A DNA stretch of 64,000 bases, taken from CAVZYN01 sp963779515. Lineage in GTDB: Bacteria > Pseudomonadota > Alphaproteobacteria > Rhizobiales > Hyphomicrobiaceae. Positions 54,909 to 63,153 of this stretch are shown in pieces. Within the stretch, counting starts at the first letter, position 1; each line of letters starts with the position of its first letter. The notes under the pieces are model-generated. The model had not been told where the DNA came from. It did not search any database and saw only the letters and a list, made by a program, of their open reading frames with translations. The position numbers and the translations under genes were made by a program. The DNA lies in assembly GCA_963779515.1 (NCBI GenBank), contig CAVZYN010000001.1, positions 496,001-560,000 of the forward strand, read 5' to 3'.

Positions 54909-55481
54909 ATGCTGCTCGAAGCGCCAATGCCTGCAACGGTCGCGCCGGAGCAGGGCGTGAGCGGCGAGAGCCCGCCATCGCCGCTGCCGGCGGAGGAGCT
55001 GCAGCGTCGCGCGGAGGCAACAAAACGCATCGCGGCGGCGTTCGGCGAGATCGTCAGCGTGCTCATGAAGGCGCCACGCAATAAACACATGAGCCTCACG
55101 GATCTCGAATGGCTGGTGGTGCCGGCGCTGCTCCATGGGCAGTTCGCACTGGCGGAGGCGCAGCACAAGACGGCGGGCTTTACGGCGCCGGTCGGCGTGC
55201 TGCTGTGGGCGCGCGTCTCGGCCGAGGTCGACGCGCGGCTGACGCAGACCGCGGGCCAGCCGTTCCGGCTGCAGCCGCACGAGTGGACCAGCGGCGACAT
55301 CATCTGGATCATCGACGTGATCAGCGACGAGCCGACCGCTGGCGCGCTGGTCCAGCAGATGATGCGCGGGCCGTTCAAAGGGAGAGCGGTGAAGATCGCG
55401 GTGCGCGACGGCAATGGCGCGGCGCAGGTGAAGACGTTGAAATTCGCGCTGGCGCCACTGGCGCCCAGTACGGGTCTATAA
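54909..55481 (+). CDS. Toxin-activating lysine-acyltransferase (HlyC/RtxC-like)
   Basis: 190 residues. Family motifs: DLEWLVVPALLHGQFALAEAQ, APVGVLLWARVSAEVDARL and EWTSGDIIWIIDVISDEPTAG, the last containing the conserved catalytic aspartate. HlyC-type enzymes move an acyl chain from acyl-carrier protein to lysines of RTX toxins. The catalytic histidine, two residues after the P of the SPxHRH-like motif, appears as Asn here (APRNKHM). No RTX toxin or type I secretion gene is near. It lies in the insertion-rich interval upstream of dnaG. Confidence 0.75.
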   Translation: MLLEAPMPATVAPEQGVSGESPPSPLPAEELQRRAEATKRIAAAFGEIVSVLMKAPRNKHMSLTDLEWLVVPALLHGQFALAEAQHKTAGFTAPVGVLLWARVSAEVDARLTQTAGQPFRLQPHEWTSGDIIWIIDVISDEPTAGALVQQMMRGPFKGRAVKIAVRDGNGAAQVKTLKFALAPLAPSTGL

Positions 55482-55487
55482 GGCTGC

Positions 55488-55931
55488 ATGACCTACTATT
55501 CTGTTGCATTTTTAGAGTACATCGCGCCGTGGCTGTCGCTGATTATCGGTATGGCCTCTGGTATGAAGTTGAGATCGCTAATGGCGACGATGAAACGCGC
55601 GTCGCGCTTAACACTGCTGCTTTCTCTGATTACTCTGACATCGTGTGCCGCCTACATTCTTCTCGCGCGGATCTTATTGTCGCACGTTGCGCCGGCGATA
55701 GTTCTAGGGGAGATGACAGAAGCAAGATCATTTCGCCATGGCTGGTGTAGCGCATGGCAAGCGACTAACTCTGAAAAGACGACGATGTGTGAGCAGGGGG
55801 CGTTCGGAATTCAGCAATTCGACAAAGGTTCATTGCTGGGAGGTCCCCGCAGTGGTGACGCACAAACAAACGGTATCTTGCACACGTTGGAAGTCTTCCC
55901 GTTTGGTGTCGCCGATGGTGGGATGGAATAA
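55488..55931 (+). CDS. Hypothetical membrane-associated protein
   Basis: 147 residues: two hydrophobic stretches (residues 3-24 and 40-62), then a polar C-terminal half with two cysteines and no recognisable motif. GC content and codon bias are lower than in flanking core genes, and it begins 6 bases after the HlyC-like gene, so it may be co-transcribed with it. No family identified; a chance frame cannot be ruled out. Confidence 0.45.
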   Translation: MTYYSVAFLEYIAPWLSLIIGMASGMKLRSLMATMKRASRLTLLLSLITLTSCAAYILLARILLSHVAPAIVLGEMTEARSFRHGWCSAWQATNSEKTTMCEQGAFGIQQFDKGSLLGGPRSGDAQTNGILHTLEVFPFGVADGGME

Positions 55932-56104
55932 ACGAGGTAGACAACGTCGCGAGCTTTTGGAACCCGATGGGAATTGTTGGTGTTTGGGGTGAGCCGACAC
56001 CTTCTTCGACTGTTCACAGTGCGATGCAAAACGAAAGTGGCAGACCGCCTGGGAGATGCTTGTTAGCGCTCTGGGGGCGGAGGAGTGCGTGGTTGCGGTG
56101 ACGG

Positions 56105-56183
56105 AAAAATGGGGACAGTTACCAAATGTTCGCCCGACCCGTGACCTCGCTCGATCATCGCGTTGGAAACTGTCCCCATTTTT
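56105..56183. repeat. Palindromic GGGGACAGTT element, copy 2
   Basis: 79 bases bounded by AAAAATGGGGACAGTTACCA and TGGAAACTGTCCCCATTTTT; near-identical at the ends to 20951-21027 and similar through the loop (GTTCGCCCGACCCGTGACC). Confidence 0.85.
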
Positions 56184-56423
56184 CCCCGCCGATGCGACGG
56201 GTGGTGACGGCGGCCGGCATTGGGTCGCCGGCACGCGCTGCGCGGCGGCCGGCGAGCGCCGATGGGGTGCCGGCATGGCGGCCGACGGGATGCCGCCACT
56301 GAGCGGCATGATGGGCCGGTCAGGGTGATGTGAGGGGTGATGGGAGCCCATCCCCGATTGCGTGTTAGCCCATCGCCGATTCATCGAAAAACGGGGACCA
56401 TTTCGGAAAATGGGGCCCCCGTT

Positions 56424-56487
56424 CTCCTACTTCAACAGCTCTTTCACCAGCCCGTTGGCGCGGCCGAAATCCATGCGGCCGGCGAAC
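56424..56487 (-). pseudogene. Second, diverged copy of the yqeY 3' end
   Basis: The minus strand reads FAGRMDFGRANGLVKELLK and stop, the same as the last 19 residues of the intact yqeY at 57276 (one conservative change, K to R), with about ten mostly synonymous base differences in 64. It has no upstream gene body and is joined to repeat sequence on both sides. Confidence 0.85.
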
Positions 56488-56562
56488 GTGGAAGTATGGG
56501 GACCGTTTCCAATTTAATCGAGCCGAACTCGGAGATGATGACGCGCCGTCTCTTATATCCTC

Positions 56563-57255
56563 TCACTCCCCCGGTGGTCCAAACATCCGATCAGCTTCTG
56601 CGAAAAACTGTTGGCGGTCGTCGGGCGTAAAGCGATGGAATTCACCGAGCGAAAACCCGGACGCGGTCGCAGGCGTCCAATCCTTTAAGTAGGCGTGTGG
56701 ATTTCGCGCGGCAGCGGGCGCGAGCGGATAGGCCATCGACGGAGCTTCGATGGACTGCACGATGAGGTCGTCGAATTCCTTGAAGTAGAGTGTCGTCGTG
56801 AGGCGGTTCGTCTCGTCGAACATCATTCCGAACAGCCCATGATCGCCGACGAGATCGAACACTGCGAAGGGCAGGATGTAGCCCCCATTGGCATAGAGGT
56901 CGTCGTGCATCAGGAATGAGAAGCGCACACCATGCTTGGGCAAAGGCGCGAAGAAAGAGTTGCCAGCGTTATCCGCATGCCCCGTTTCCCAGACGACAAC
57001 GGGCGAGCCTTGCTGTGGTCTGAAGCTCGTCATGTCAGGGAGTGTCATGAAGCCGCCGAGCCGAAAGGCGGCGAGGTCCGACGCCCTGGCGGCTTTTCCA
57101 GTTGCAAGGTCCTGAAGGGCGTGTACCGCTTCGTCGGGCGCCCCTGGTGTCAGGCCGAAATAGAACTGGTACACGTAATGCTCGCTCACGAAATGCTCCT
57201 GGTGAACTCGGGCGATCGCGCATAAATCACTCGGCGTGATGGCGCGCAAGAACAA
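56563..57255 (-). CDS. Hypothetical protein, unrecognised
   Basis: 230 residues, soluble, rich in aromatic residues (HVSEHYVYQFYFGLTPG-like start, FSFLMHDDLYANGGYILPFAVFDLVGDHGLFGMMFDETNRL, TLYFKEFDDLIVQS). No motif recognised. It lies between the two copies of the yqeY 3' end, so it was probably brought in by the event that made them. Its start at 57255 is 20 bases after the yqeY stop, so it could be read from the yqeY transcript. Confidence 0.6.
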   Translation of the reverse strand: MFLRAITPSDLCAIARVHQEHFVSEHYVYQFYFGLTPGAPDEAVHALQDLATGKAARASDLAAFRLGGFMTLPDMTSFRPQQGSPVVVWETGHADNAGNSFFAPLPKHGVRFSFLMHDDLYANGGYILPFAVFDLVGDHGLFGMMFDETNRLTTTLYFKEFDDLIVQSIEAPSMAYPLAPAAARNPHAYLKDWTPATASGFSLGEFHRFTPDDRQQFFAEADRMFGPPGE

Positions 57256-57275
57256 CCGAAAACTGTACAGCTCTC

Positions 57276-57722
57276 CTACTTCAACAACTCCTTCACCAGT
57301 CCATTCGCCTTGCCGAAGTCCATGCGGCCGGCGAACTTGGCTTTCAGGACGCCCATCACCTTGCCCATGTCCTTGGGACCCGCCGCGCCCGTCTCGGCGA
57401 TGATCGCGGTGATGGCGGCGCGCGCCTCGGCCTCGTCCATCTGCTTGGGCAGGTAGAGTTCGATCACACCGATCTCGGCCTGCTCCTTGTCGGCGAGGTC
57501 CTTGCGGCCACCATTGGTATATTGCTCGATGGAGTCGCGGCGCTGCTTCACCATCTTGGTCATCACCGTCACGATCGCCTCGTCGCCGATCGGCTGGCCG
57601 TCCTTGGTTTCGTTGTCGGCCGCCTTCATCGCGGAAATGATCAGCCGCACGATATCGCGGCGGTGCGTATCGCCGGACTTCATCGCGGCTTTCATGTCGT
57701 CGGTCAGGCGCTGGCGCAGCAT
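57276..57722 (-). CDS. YqeY/GatB-like domain protein
   Basis: 148 residues of the YqeY family: MLRQRLTDDMKAAMKSGDTHRRDIVRLIISAMK, LADKEQAEIGVIELYLPKQMDEAE, and a GatB-C-terminal-like end KAKFAGRMDFGKANGLVKELLK. The domain is shared with the tail of GatB, which binds tRNA; the role of the stand-alone protein is not established. In relatives it sits directly between dnaG and carA. Here an inserted block separates it from dnaG. ATG at 57722. Confidence 0.92.
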   Translation of the reverse strand: MLRQRLTDDMKAAMKSGDTHRRDIVRLIISAMKAADNETKDGQPIGDEAIVTVMTKMVKQRRDSIEQYTNGGRKDLADKEQAEIGVIELYLPKQMDEAEARAAITAIIAETGAAGPKDMGKVMGVLKAKFAGRMDFGKANGLVKELLK

Positions 57723-57845
57723 GGGAACTCCATGATTCTCGGTTTCCCGTGCTTTACGCCGGGGCGGGGCGCCGGGCAATGCGGTTATATGCGCAGCCCG
57801 CGACGGCGGTGCTGCGCGCCACCTCATTGCGCACGGCGACCGCTC

Positions 57846-58679
57846 CTATGCGGCGCTCCGGCGATGGTGCGTTGTCACGGCGATACGGCTATCTACCTCG
57901 GTGACGCCGGGCAGCCCACCAACGAGTTCGGCAGCAGCGATATTGGCGTTTTCCAAGATCGATCGGCCGGTCAGCGTCACGCGGCCATTGACAACCTCGA
58001 CGTCGATCTGGGTGAACCGCCGATCGGTGCCAAAGCGCTTTTCGATCGCTGCCTGCACGCGCAACAGCGCGAGCTTGTCCTCGACGGCGCGGCGGGTTTG
58101 CGCGGTTTCCTGGAACGCCGGATCAGCCGCGAGGGTTGCGATGTGCGCGGCACACTGTTCGACGCTCAGGCGCCCGGTATTGAGCACCATGGCGAACATC
58201 GACATGTCCATGCCATCGGTGCCGAACAGCCGCCGCATCGCGGCATCATTCGCGGCATCCTGCCGGAGGATCAGGGTATGCGCGGCGGAGGGATCGGCCG
58301 CCAGTCCGCGCGCGACCAGCGCCTGCTGCCGCGCCGCCATCGGGGCGCAGATGCGCACCGAGATCGCGTGCGGGATGTCACGCAGCAGAAACGGCGCCCC
58401 CCAGCCGCGCAGCACGACATTGCCCTTGAGCGCCAACTCGTAGACTTCTTCCGCGGTCTTCTCGGACAGCGCCTTGTTGTCGGTGCGCCAGCGCTCCAGC
58501 AGGTTGGCTGTGCCATCGAAGTAGCGGTGCACCGCGTCTTCGCGCATGCCGGTGCGTTCCGCGATGTCGCGCTCGATGATCTGATCGTTGACGACGTCGA
58601 GACCGAGTTGCTGGGCGACGGCGTTCGCGACGTCGACGCCGCGGGTGCCGAGCTCGCGCGTAATCGAAATGACTGCCAT
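57846..58679 (-). CDS. Cytidylate-kinase-like protein with C-terminal BON domain
   Basis: 277 residues. The N-terminal 190 residues match the cytidylate kinase-like family (AVISITRELGTRGVDVANAVAQQLGLDVVNDQII, LKGNVVLRGWGAPFLL, HAISVRICAPMAARQQ); the usual P-loop is degenerate, so kinase activity is doubtful. Residues 210-270 form a BON domain (QIDVEVVNGRVTLTGRSILE...GGLPGVTEVDSRI), normally a lipid- or membrane-binding module. GGAGG precedes the ATG at 58679. Lies between yqeY and the divergent carA. Confidence 0.82.
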   Translation of the reverse strand: MAVISITRELGTRGVDVANAVAQQLGLDVVNDQIIERDIAERTGMREDAVHRYFDGTANLLERWRTDNKALSEKTAEEVYELALKGNVVLRGWGAPFLLRDIPHAISVRICAPMAARQQALVARGLAADPSAAHTLILRQDAANDAAMRRLFGTDGMDMSMFAMVLNTGRLSVEQCAAHIATLAADPAFQETAQTRRAVEDKLALLRVQAAIEKRFGTDRRFTQIDVEVVNGRVTLTGRSILENANIAAAELVGGLPGVTEVDSRIAVTTHHRRSAA

Positions 58680-58890
58680 TTCATCCTCCACGCAGTGGGT
58701 CCGGGAGGCTGGTCGCACCATCCGACCAGTGTCCAAGGACCGGCCAAGGCGCAGAGGTTAGCACCATAAGTCCGGCGTGGGATGACGATTCCGCGAGGCC
58801 ATTTCGTCCAGTTTGACCCTGCGGCGCGGTTCCCATAAGTTCCGCGCGACTCGTGCCGGCCGCGTATCGGCCGCTTCTCGGGAGCCAACG

Positions 58891-60171
58891 ATGACCGCAC
58901 CGACTCGTTCCGCCGCCCCCGCGCCCTGGGGCGACGCTCCATTGACTGCGCGCCTCGTGCTTGCCGATGGCACCGTGATCACGGGCTACGGCCTCGGCGC
59001 CACCGGCTGCGCAGCTGGCGAGGTCTGCTTCAATACCGCCATCACGGGCTACCAGGAAATCCTGACCGACCCCTCATATGCTGGCCAGATCATCACCTTC
59101 ACGTTTCCTCACATCGGCAACGTCGGCGCCAACGCCGACGATAGCGAGACCACCAACGCCGCCATGCGGACTGGCGTGCGCGGCTGCATCTTGCGCGCGA
59201 GCGTCACCGATCCGTCGAACTATCGCGCCGCCGAGCACCTGGACAAATGGTTGAAGGCGCGCGGCATCATCGCCATCACCGGCGTCGATACGCGCGCGCT
59301 GACAAATCGTATCCGCGATCGCGGCATGCCGAACGGCGTCATCGCCCACGAGCCGTCCGCCAAATTCGACATCGAGAAGCTGAAGGCGGACGCGAAGACA
59401 TGGCCAGGCCTCGACGGCATGGACCTGGTGCCAGACGTCACGCGCGGCCAGTCGATGGCTTGGACCGAAAAGCGCTGGGACTGGGAGAAGGGGTTTCAGA
59501 CGCTCGAGAAACCCGAGTTCCACGTCGTCGCCATCGACTACGGCTTGAAGAGCAACATTCTGCGCTGTCTCGCCAACGCCGGCTGCAAAGTCACGGTGGT
59601 GCCAGCGCAGACCAAAGCCGCCGACATTCTCGATCGCAAACCCGACGGCGTGTTCCTCTCGAACGGTCCCGGCGATCCGGCGGCGACCGGCAAATACGCG
59701 GTGCCCGAGATCAAGAAGCTGGTGGCGTCAGGCCTGCCCGTGTTTGGCATCTGCCTCGGCCATCAGATGCTCGGTCTGGCGCTTGGCGGCAAGACCCACA
59801 AGATGCATCAGGGCCACCACGGCGCCAATCACCCGGTGAAGGATCACACCACCGGCAAGGTCGAGATCGTGTCGATGAACCACGGCTTCGCGATCGACCC
59901 GAAGACGCTGCCGAAGGACGTCGAGGAAACGCATGTCTCGCTGTTCGACAGTTCCAACTGCGGCATTCGCCTGAAGGGCAAACCGGTGTTCTCCGTCCAG
60001 CACCACCCCGAAGCCTCACCCGGCCCCGAGGACAGCCACTACCTCTTCATCCGCTTCGCCAACATGATGCGCGCAAGCAAGGGACAGAGGCCGTGGCCGA
60101 GCGGTGACGCATCACCATCAGCCGCTCTCCCGCGCCCGGCATCCATCACGCCGTGGACGGCCTCTTCCTGA
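58891..60171 (+). CDS. carA: Carbamoyl-phosphate synthase small (glutaminase) subunit
   Basis: 426 residues. Supplies ammonia to CarB for carbamoyl phosphate, used in pyrimidine and arginine synthesis. Class I glutaminase triad: nucleophile Cys in VFGICLGHQMLGLALGG, His in FSVQHHPEASPGPEDS and the following Glu. N-terminal half is the CarA-specific interface (GEVCFNTAITGYQEILTDPSY). Start at 58891 behind GGAG. Odd: after RFANMMR the C-terminus runs on through about 33 unusual residues (RPWPSGDASPSAALPRPASI) and ends at a stop inside a dispersed repeat. carB is not in the window. Confidence 0.94.
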   Translation: MTAPTRSAAPAPWGDAPLTARLVLADGTVITGYGLGATGCAAGEVCFNTAITGYQEILTDPSYAGQIITFTFPHIGNVGANADDSETTNAAMRTGVRGCILRASVTDPSNYRAAEHLDKWLKARGIIAITGVDTRALTNRIRDRGMPNGVIAHEPSAKFDIEKLKADAKTWPGLDGMDLVPDVTRGQSMAWTEKRWDWEKGFQTLEKPEFHVVAIDYGLKSNILRCLANAGCKVTVVPAQTKAADILDRKPDGVFLSNGPGDPAATGKYAVPEIKKLVASGLPVFGICLGHQMLGLALGGKTHKMHQGHHGANHPVKDHTTGKVEIVSMNHGFAIDPKTLPKDVEETHVSLFDSSNCGIRLKGKPVFSVQHHPEASPGPEDSHYLFIRFANMMRASKGQRPWPSGDASPSAALPRPASITPWTASS

Positions 60172-60245
60172 GCGTGTCGAGGATGGCCACCCGGATGGTG
60201 CAGCGGTTGGGCCGCCTATGGTTCGACAAGCTCACCATGAGGCGG
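60155..60245. repeat. Dispersed repeat at the carA 3' end
   Basis: CTTCCTGAGCGTGTCGAGG and GCCTATGGTTCGACAAGCTC...CCATGAGGCGGG, the same two motifs in the opposite order to the copy at 19780-19870. Part of the CarA reading frame, including its stop codon at 60169-60171, lies inside this repeat. Confidence 0.7.
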
Positions 60246-60269
60246 GCGGAGAGCTTTGGAGGCCGCCCG

Positions 60270-61364
60270 ATGTCTGCTATCATTTGCGGCATGAACGAGC
60301 ACTCGCCCGATCGCGCCGGTTGGCTTCCAGCTCTGTTGTGCGTTGCGACGCTGGCGCTGCCGGCACCTGCGGCGGCGTGCAAGTATATCCAACCGCAGGT
60401 TCTTGCCGCGATCGACACCGCCAAGCTCCAATGCGCGCATTCCCTCTGCGGCGTGATCTACGCGCCGCACGTAAAGCCACTCAGCGCGTATCCGAACAAC
60501 GGCACGAGCTGCGGCCCAGAGGCTAATCGCGCGATGGATGCCAACCGTCCAATGCTGGAACTGGAGCAGACCGGCGGCTTTCTGTTGCTTGGCGAAACCC
60601 ACGACAATCCGCTGCACCACGAGATTCGCGCAAAACTGCTCGGCCTCGACTGGCGCAACGCCTCGGCCAGACCGCGTGGAATCGTCTTCGAGCACATCCG
60701 CGCCGACCAGCAGGCCGTCCTCGATTCCGCAAAGCCTGCCAATGCCACGGAGCTGATGCGCGCCCTCGATTGGGACACGTCCGGCTGGCCGAAGGACCAA
60801 ATGTTTGCGCCCTTGTTCGAGGCGGCGCTTGCCTCAAAACGCGCGATCCTCGCCGGCGATCCCCCGCGCGCACAGGTCCGCGCCATCGCCAAGGACGGCA
60901 TCGCGGCGCTCGATCCCGCCGAAGCCGCGCGCTTGAAGCTCGACCAACCGCTAGATGCGAAACTCAATGATGCGCTGCTTGGCGAACTCGAGGGCTCCCA
61001 CTGCGGGCTGATGCCGAAGACGGCGTTCGGCACCATGGCGGTCGCGCAGCGCTATCGCGATGCGCATCTGGCAGTGCAACTCGTCAAGGCCGCGGATACG
61101 ACGGGTTCCGCGGTCCTGCTCGCTGGCAACGGCCACGTCCGCAGCGATCGTGGTGTGCCCCACTATCTCCGTCAGTTCGCGCCCGGCCGCACGATCGTCG
61201 CCGTGATGCTGATCGAGGTCGAGGATGGCAAGACCGACCCCGCCGCCTATGTTCCCTACGATACAGACCGCAAACCCGCCGCCGACTACCTTGTCTTCAC
61301 ACCACGCGCCGCGCGGACCGATCCGTGTGTCGAGATGCGCGCGCGCTTCGGCAAGAAGGGCTGA
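60270..61364 (+). CDS. ChaN-family iron-regulated-lipoprotein-like protein
   Basis: 364 residues. Signal peptide to about LPAPAAAC, then DUF399/ChaN landmarks: FLLLGETHDNPLHHEIRAKLL, PRGIVFEHIRADQQ and LAGNGHVRSDRGVPHYL. In Campylobacter ChaR/ChaN-type proteins bind heme as dimers; here heme or iron binding is inferred. GGAGG seven bases before the ATG at 60270 favours that start over ATG 60291. It follows carA closely with repeat sequence between. Confidence 0.83.
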   Translation: MSAIICGMNEHSPDRAGWLPALLCVATLALPAPAAACKYIQPQVLAAIDTAKLQCAHSLCGVIYAPHVKPLSAYPNNGTSCGPEANRAMDANRPMLELEQTGGFLLLGETHDNPLHHEIRAKLLGLDWRNASARPRGIVFEHIRADQQAVLDSAKPANATELMRALDWDTSGWPKDQMFAPLFEAALASKRAILAGDPPRAQVRAIAKDGIAALDPAEAARLKLDQPLDAKLNDALLGELEGSHCGLMPKTAFGTMAVAQRYRDAHLAVQLVKAADTTGSAVLLAGNGHVRSDRGVPHYLRQFAPGRTIVAVMLIEVEDGKTDPAAYVPYDTDRKPAADYLVFTPRAARTDPCVEMRARFGKKG

Positions 61365-61503
61365 AGCGCCGAAGGGGTGTGCTCGAAATGAGGCAATCGA
61401 GCCGGTGACCGACGCACTATGTCACTCATTTGATTTGCGGAAGTGTCGCGCCGCAGTTAGTTTCGTTCGTATTGAATTGAATATTTATTGCGGGAGTTGT
61501 GCG

Positions 61504-63009
61504 ATGTATTTCAATCGCGCCTGGTTCATACGAGCTGTTGTCGCGACCCATCTCTTTTGTCTCTCCGCGCTGCCAGCGTTGGCGGAGAAGCGCGTCGCCC
61601 TGGTCATCGGGAACGCCGCCTACACTGGGGCTGCGGTGCTGAAAAATCCGCGCCACGATGCCGAGGACATGACGGCCGCATTGCAGCGGCTGAATTTCAA
61701 GGTCATATCGGGGTACGATCTCGACGAGCGCGGCATGTCGCTCAAGGCCCGCGAATTTTCCAAGGAACTGATCGGCGCCGATGTGGCGCTGTTCTTTTAT
61801 GCCGGCCACGGCCTGCAGGTGAATGGCCTCAACTATCTGGCGCCAACCAACGTCGCGCTGAAATCGGAAGCGGACCTCGATTTCGAGACGCTGCCGCTGG
61901 ATCTCGTGTTGAAGCAGATGCGGCAAGCCAAGATCAGCCTCGTCTTTCTCGATGCCTGCCGCGACAACCCGTTGACGCGCGGTCTCAAGGCCGCGTCACG
62001 GTCGGGGACGGGCAGCACCGGGCTCGCACGCATCGAGGACGCGACCGGCATGATGATCTCGTTTGCGACACAACCAGGCAACATCGCGCTCGACGGCGAA
62101 GGCCGCAACAGCCCCTACAGCAAGGCGCTACTCGCCCATATGGCCAAGCCCGGAGTGTCGGTCAGCGACACGATGATCGAAGTCAGGAAGCAGGTGCTGG
62201 CGGAGACTGGCGACAAACAAGTGCCGTGGGAGAATTCGTCGCTAACGGGCAAGTTCTACTTCATGCCGGGGGCGGCGGTGGGTGGTGGGATGACCGTCGC
62301 GGCAGCGTCGCCGCAGCAGACCGTCACGAAGGAAGTGCTGACGGTTGCCGACTCGGCGGTTGATCATACGTTCTGGACGTCGGTTGCAACCACGGACGAT
62401 CGAGAGCTCTATCGCGAATATCTGCGCCGGTTTCCGGCGGGCTCCTACAGGATGATCGCACAAGCGAAGCTTGCCGCGTTGAGCCAGCCGCGCTCGTCGG
62501 AGCCACCGGTGTTGCCGCTGTCGCTGTCACCGAAGGCGATGGCGGAGGAGTTGCAGAAGGAATTGCGCCGCGTCGGTTGCTTTGCGGAGTCACCCGATGG
62601 CGTGTGGGGGGCCGAGTCGATGCGGGCGATGGCGACCTACAATGCGCAAGCCAGGACCGCGCTGCCGATCGATACCCCTTCGCGTGAGGCGATCTCGACA
62701 CTCAAGGCGCAGACACGAAACGTGTGCGCGGTCGAGGCCGCCGTGCCGCCGCCGCCTGCCGCCAAGCCATCGCGCAAGAAGGTGGTCGAGAAAGTCGAGG
62801 AGGAAGAGAAGCCACGGGCGAAACGATCGTCGACGTCTTCATCGTCTTCATCGTCATCCTCGCGGGAGAGCCGATCGTCGCAATCATCGGGCCGCGGCCA
62901 GAAGCAGGGCCAGGAACGCGACTCGAGCACCTCGGTCGGAACCGCGATCATCGGCGGCGCGATCGTCGGCGGCATCATTGGCGGCGTGCTGTCACAGAAG
63001 AAAAAATGA
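61504..63009 (+). CDS. Exported caspase-fold (peptidase C14) protein with peptidoglycan-binding and glycine-zipper tail
   Basis: 501 residues. Signal peptide to ALPALAEK; caspase p20 domain residues 30-260 with catalytic His102 (FFYAGHGLQ) and Cys152 (VFLDACRDNP), both present; a short repeat region; a peptidoglycan-binding-like domain (MAEELQKELRRVGCFAESPDGVWG); a lysine and serine-rich low-complexity segment (about 430-470); and a C-terminal glycine-rich helix GTAIIGGAIVGGIIGGVLS. Such orthocaspases cleave after basic residues in known cases; its target is unknown. GGGAG precedes the ATG at 61504. Confidence 0.87.
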   Translation: MYFNRAWFIRAVVATHLFCLSALPALAEKRVALVIGNAAYTGAAVLKNPRHDAEDMTAALQRLNFKVISGYDLDERGMSLKAREFSKELIGADVALFFYAGHGLQVNGLNYLAPTNVALKSEADLDFETLPLDLVLKQMRQAKISLVFLDACRDNPLTRGLKAASRSGTGSTGLARIEDATGMMISFATQPGNIALDGEGRNSPYSKALLAHMAKPGVSVSDTMIEVRKQVLAETGDKQVPWENSSLTGKFYFMPGAAVGGGMTVAAASPQQTVTKEVLTVADSAVDHTFWTSVATTDDRELYREYLRRFPAGSYRMIAQAKLAALSQPRSSEPPVLPLSLSPKAMAEELQKELRRVGCFAESPDGVWGAESMRAMATYNAQARTALPIDTPSREAISTLKAQTRNVCAVEAAVPPPPAAKPSRKKVVEKVEEEEKPRAKRSSTSSSSSSSSSRESRSSQSSGRGQKQGQERDSSTSVGTAIIGGAIVGGIIGGVLSQKKK

Positions 63010-63039
63010 CCCGCCAGCGTTGGCATTGCTGCACCCGCA

Positions 63040-63150
63040 GCCGTCATCCTGGGCCTTGTGCCCAGGATCCAGGACCGCCGCCCTTACGGTTCGTGCAAGA
63101 TCGCGTTGGCACGGCGTATGGATGCCAGGCACAAGGCCTGGCATGACGGC
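63040..63150. repeat. Dispersed repeat with CCGTCATCCTGG / GGCATGACGGC ends
   Basis: 111 bases beginning GCCGTCATCCTGGGCC and ending CCTGGCATGACGGC, with inner pairs such as CCTTGTGCCCAGG / CCAGGCACAAGG. Related to 49954-50062 and, by its ends, to 54642-54808. It lies between two convergent genes, so it may act as a terminator. Confidence 0.78.
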
Positions 63151-63153
63151 TCA

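Larger units (their letters stand above)
55932..56562. other. Repeat-rich interval between hypothetical genes
   Basis: No gene supported. 56105-56183 holds copy 2 of the GGGGACAGTT palindrome (separate entry). 56343-56385 has an AGCCCAT/TTAGCCCAT direct repeat shared with 39381-39425. 56390-56420 has GGGGACCATTT / AAATGGGGCCCC, a degenerate half element. 56424-56487 is a diverged copy of the yqeY 3' end (separate entry). 56491-56514 is a half copy of the GGGGACAGTT end (TATGGGGACCGTTTCCAA). Confidence 0.65.
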
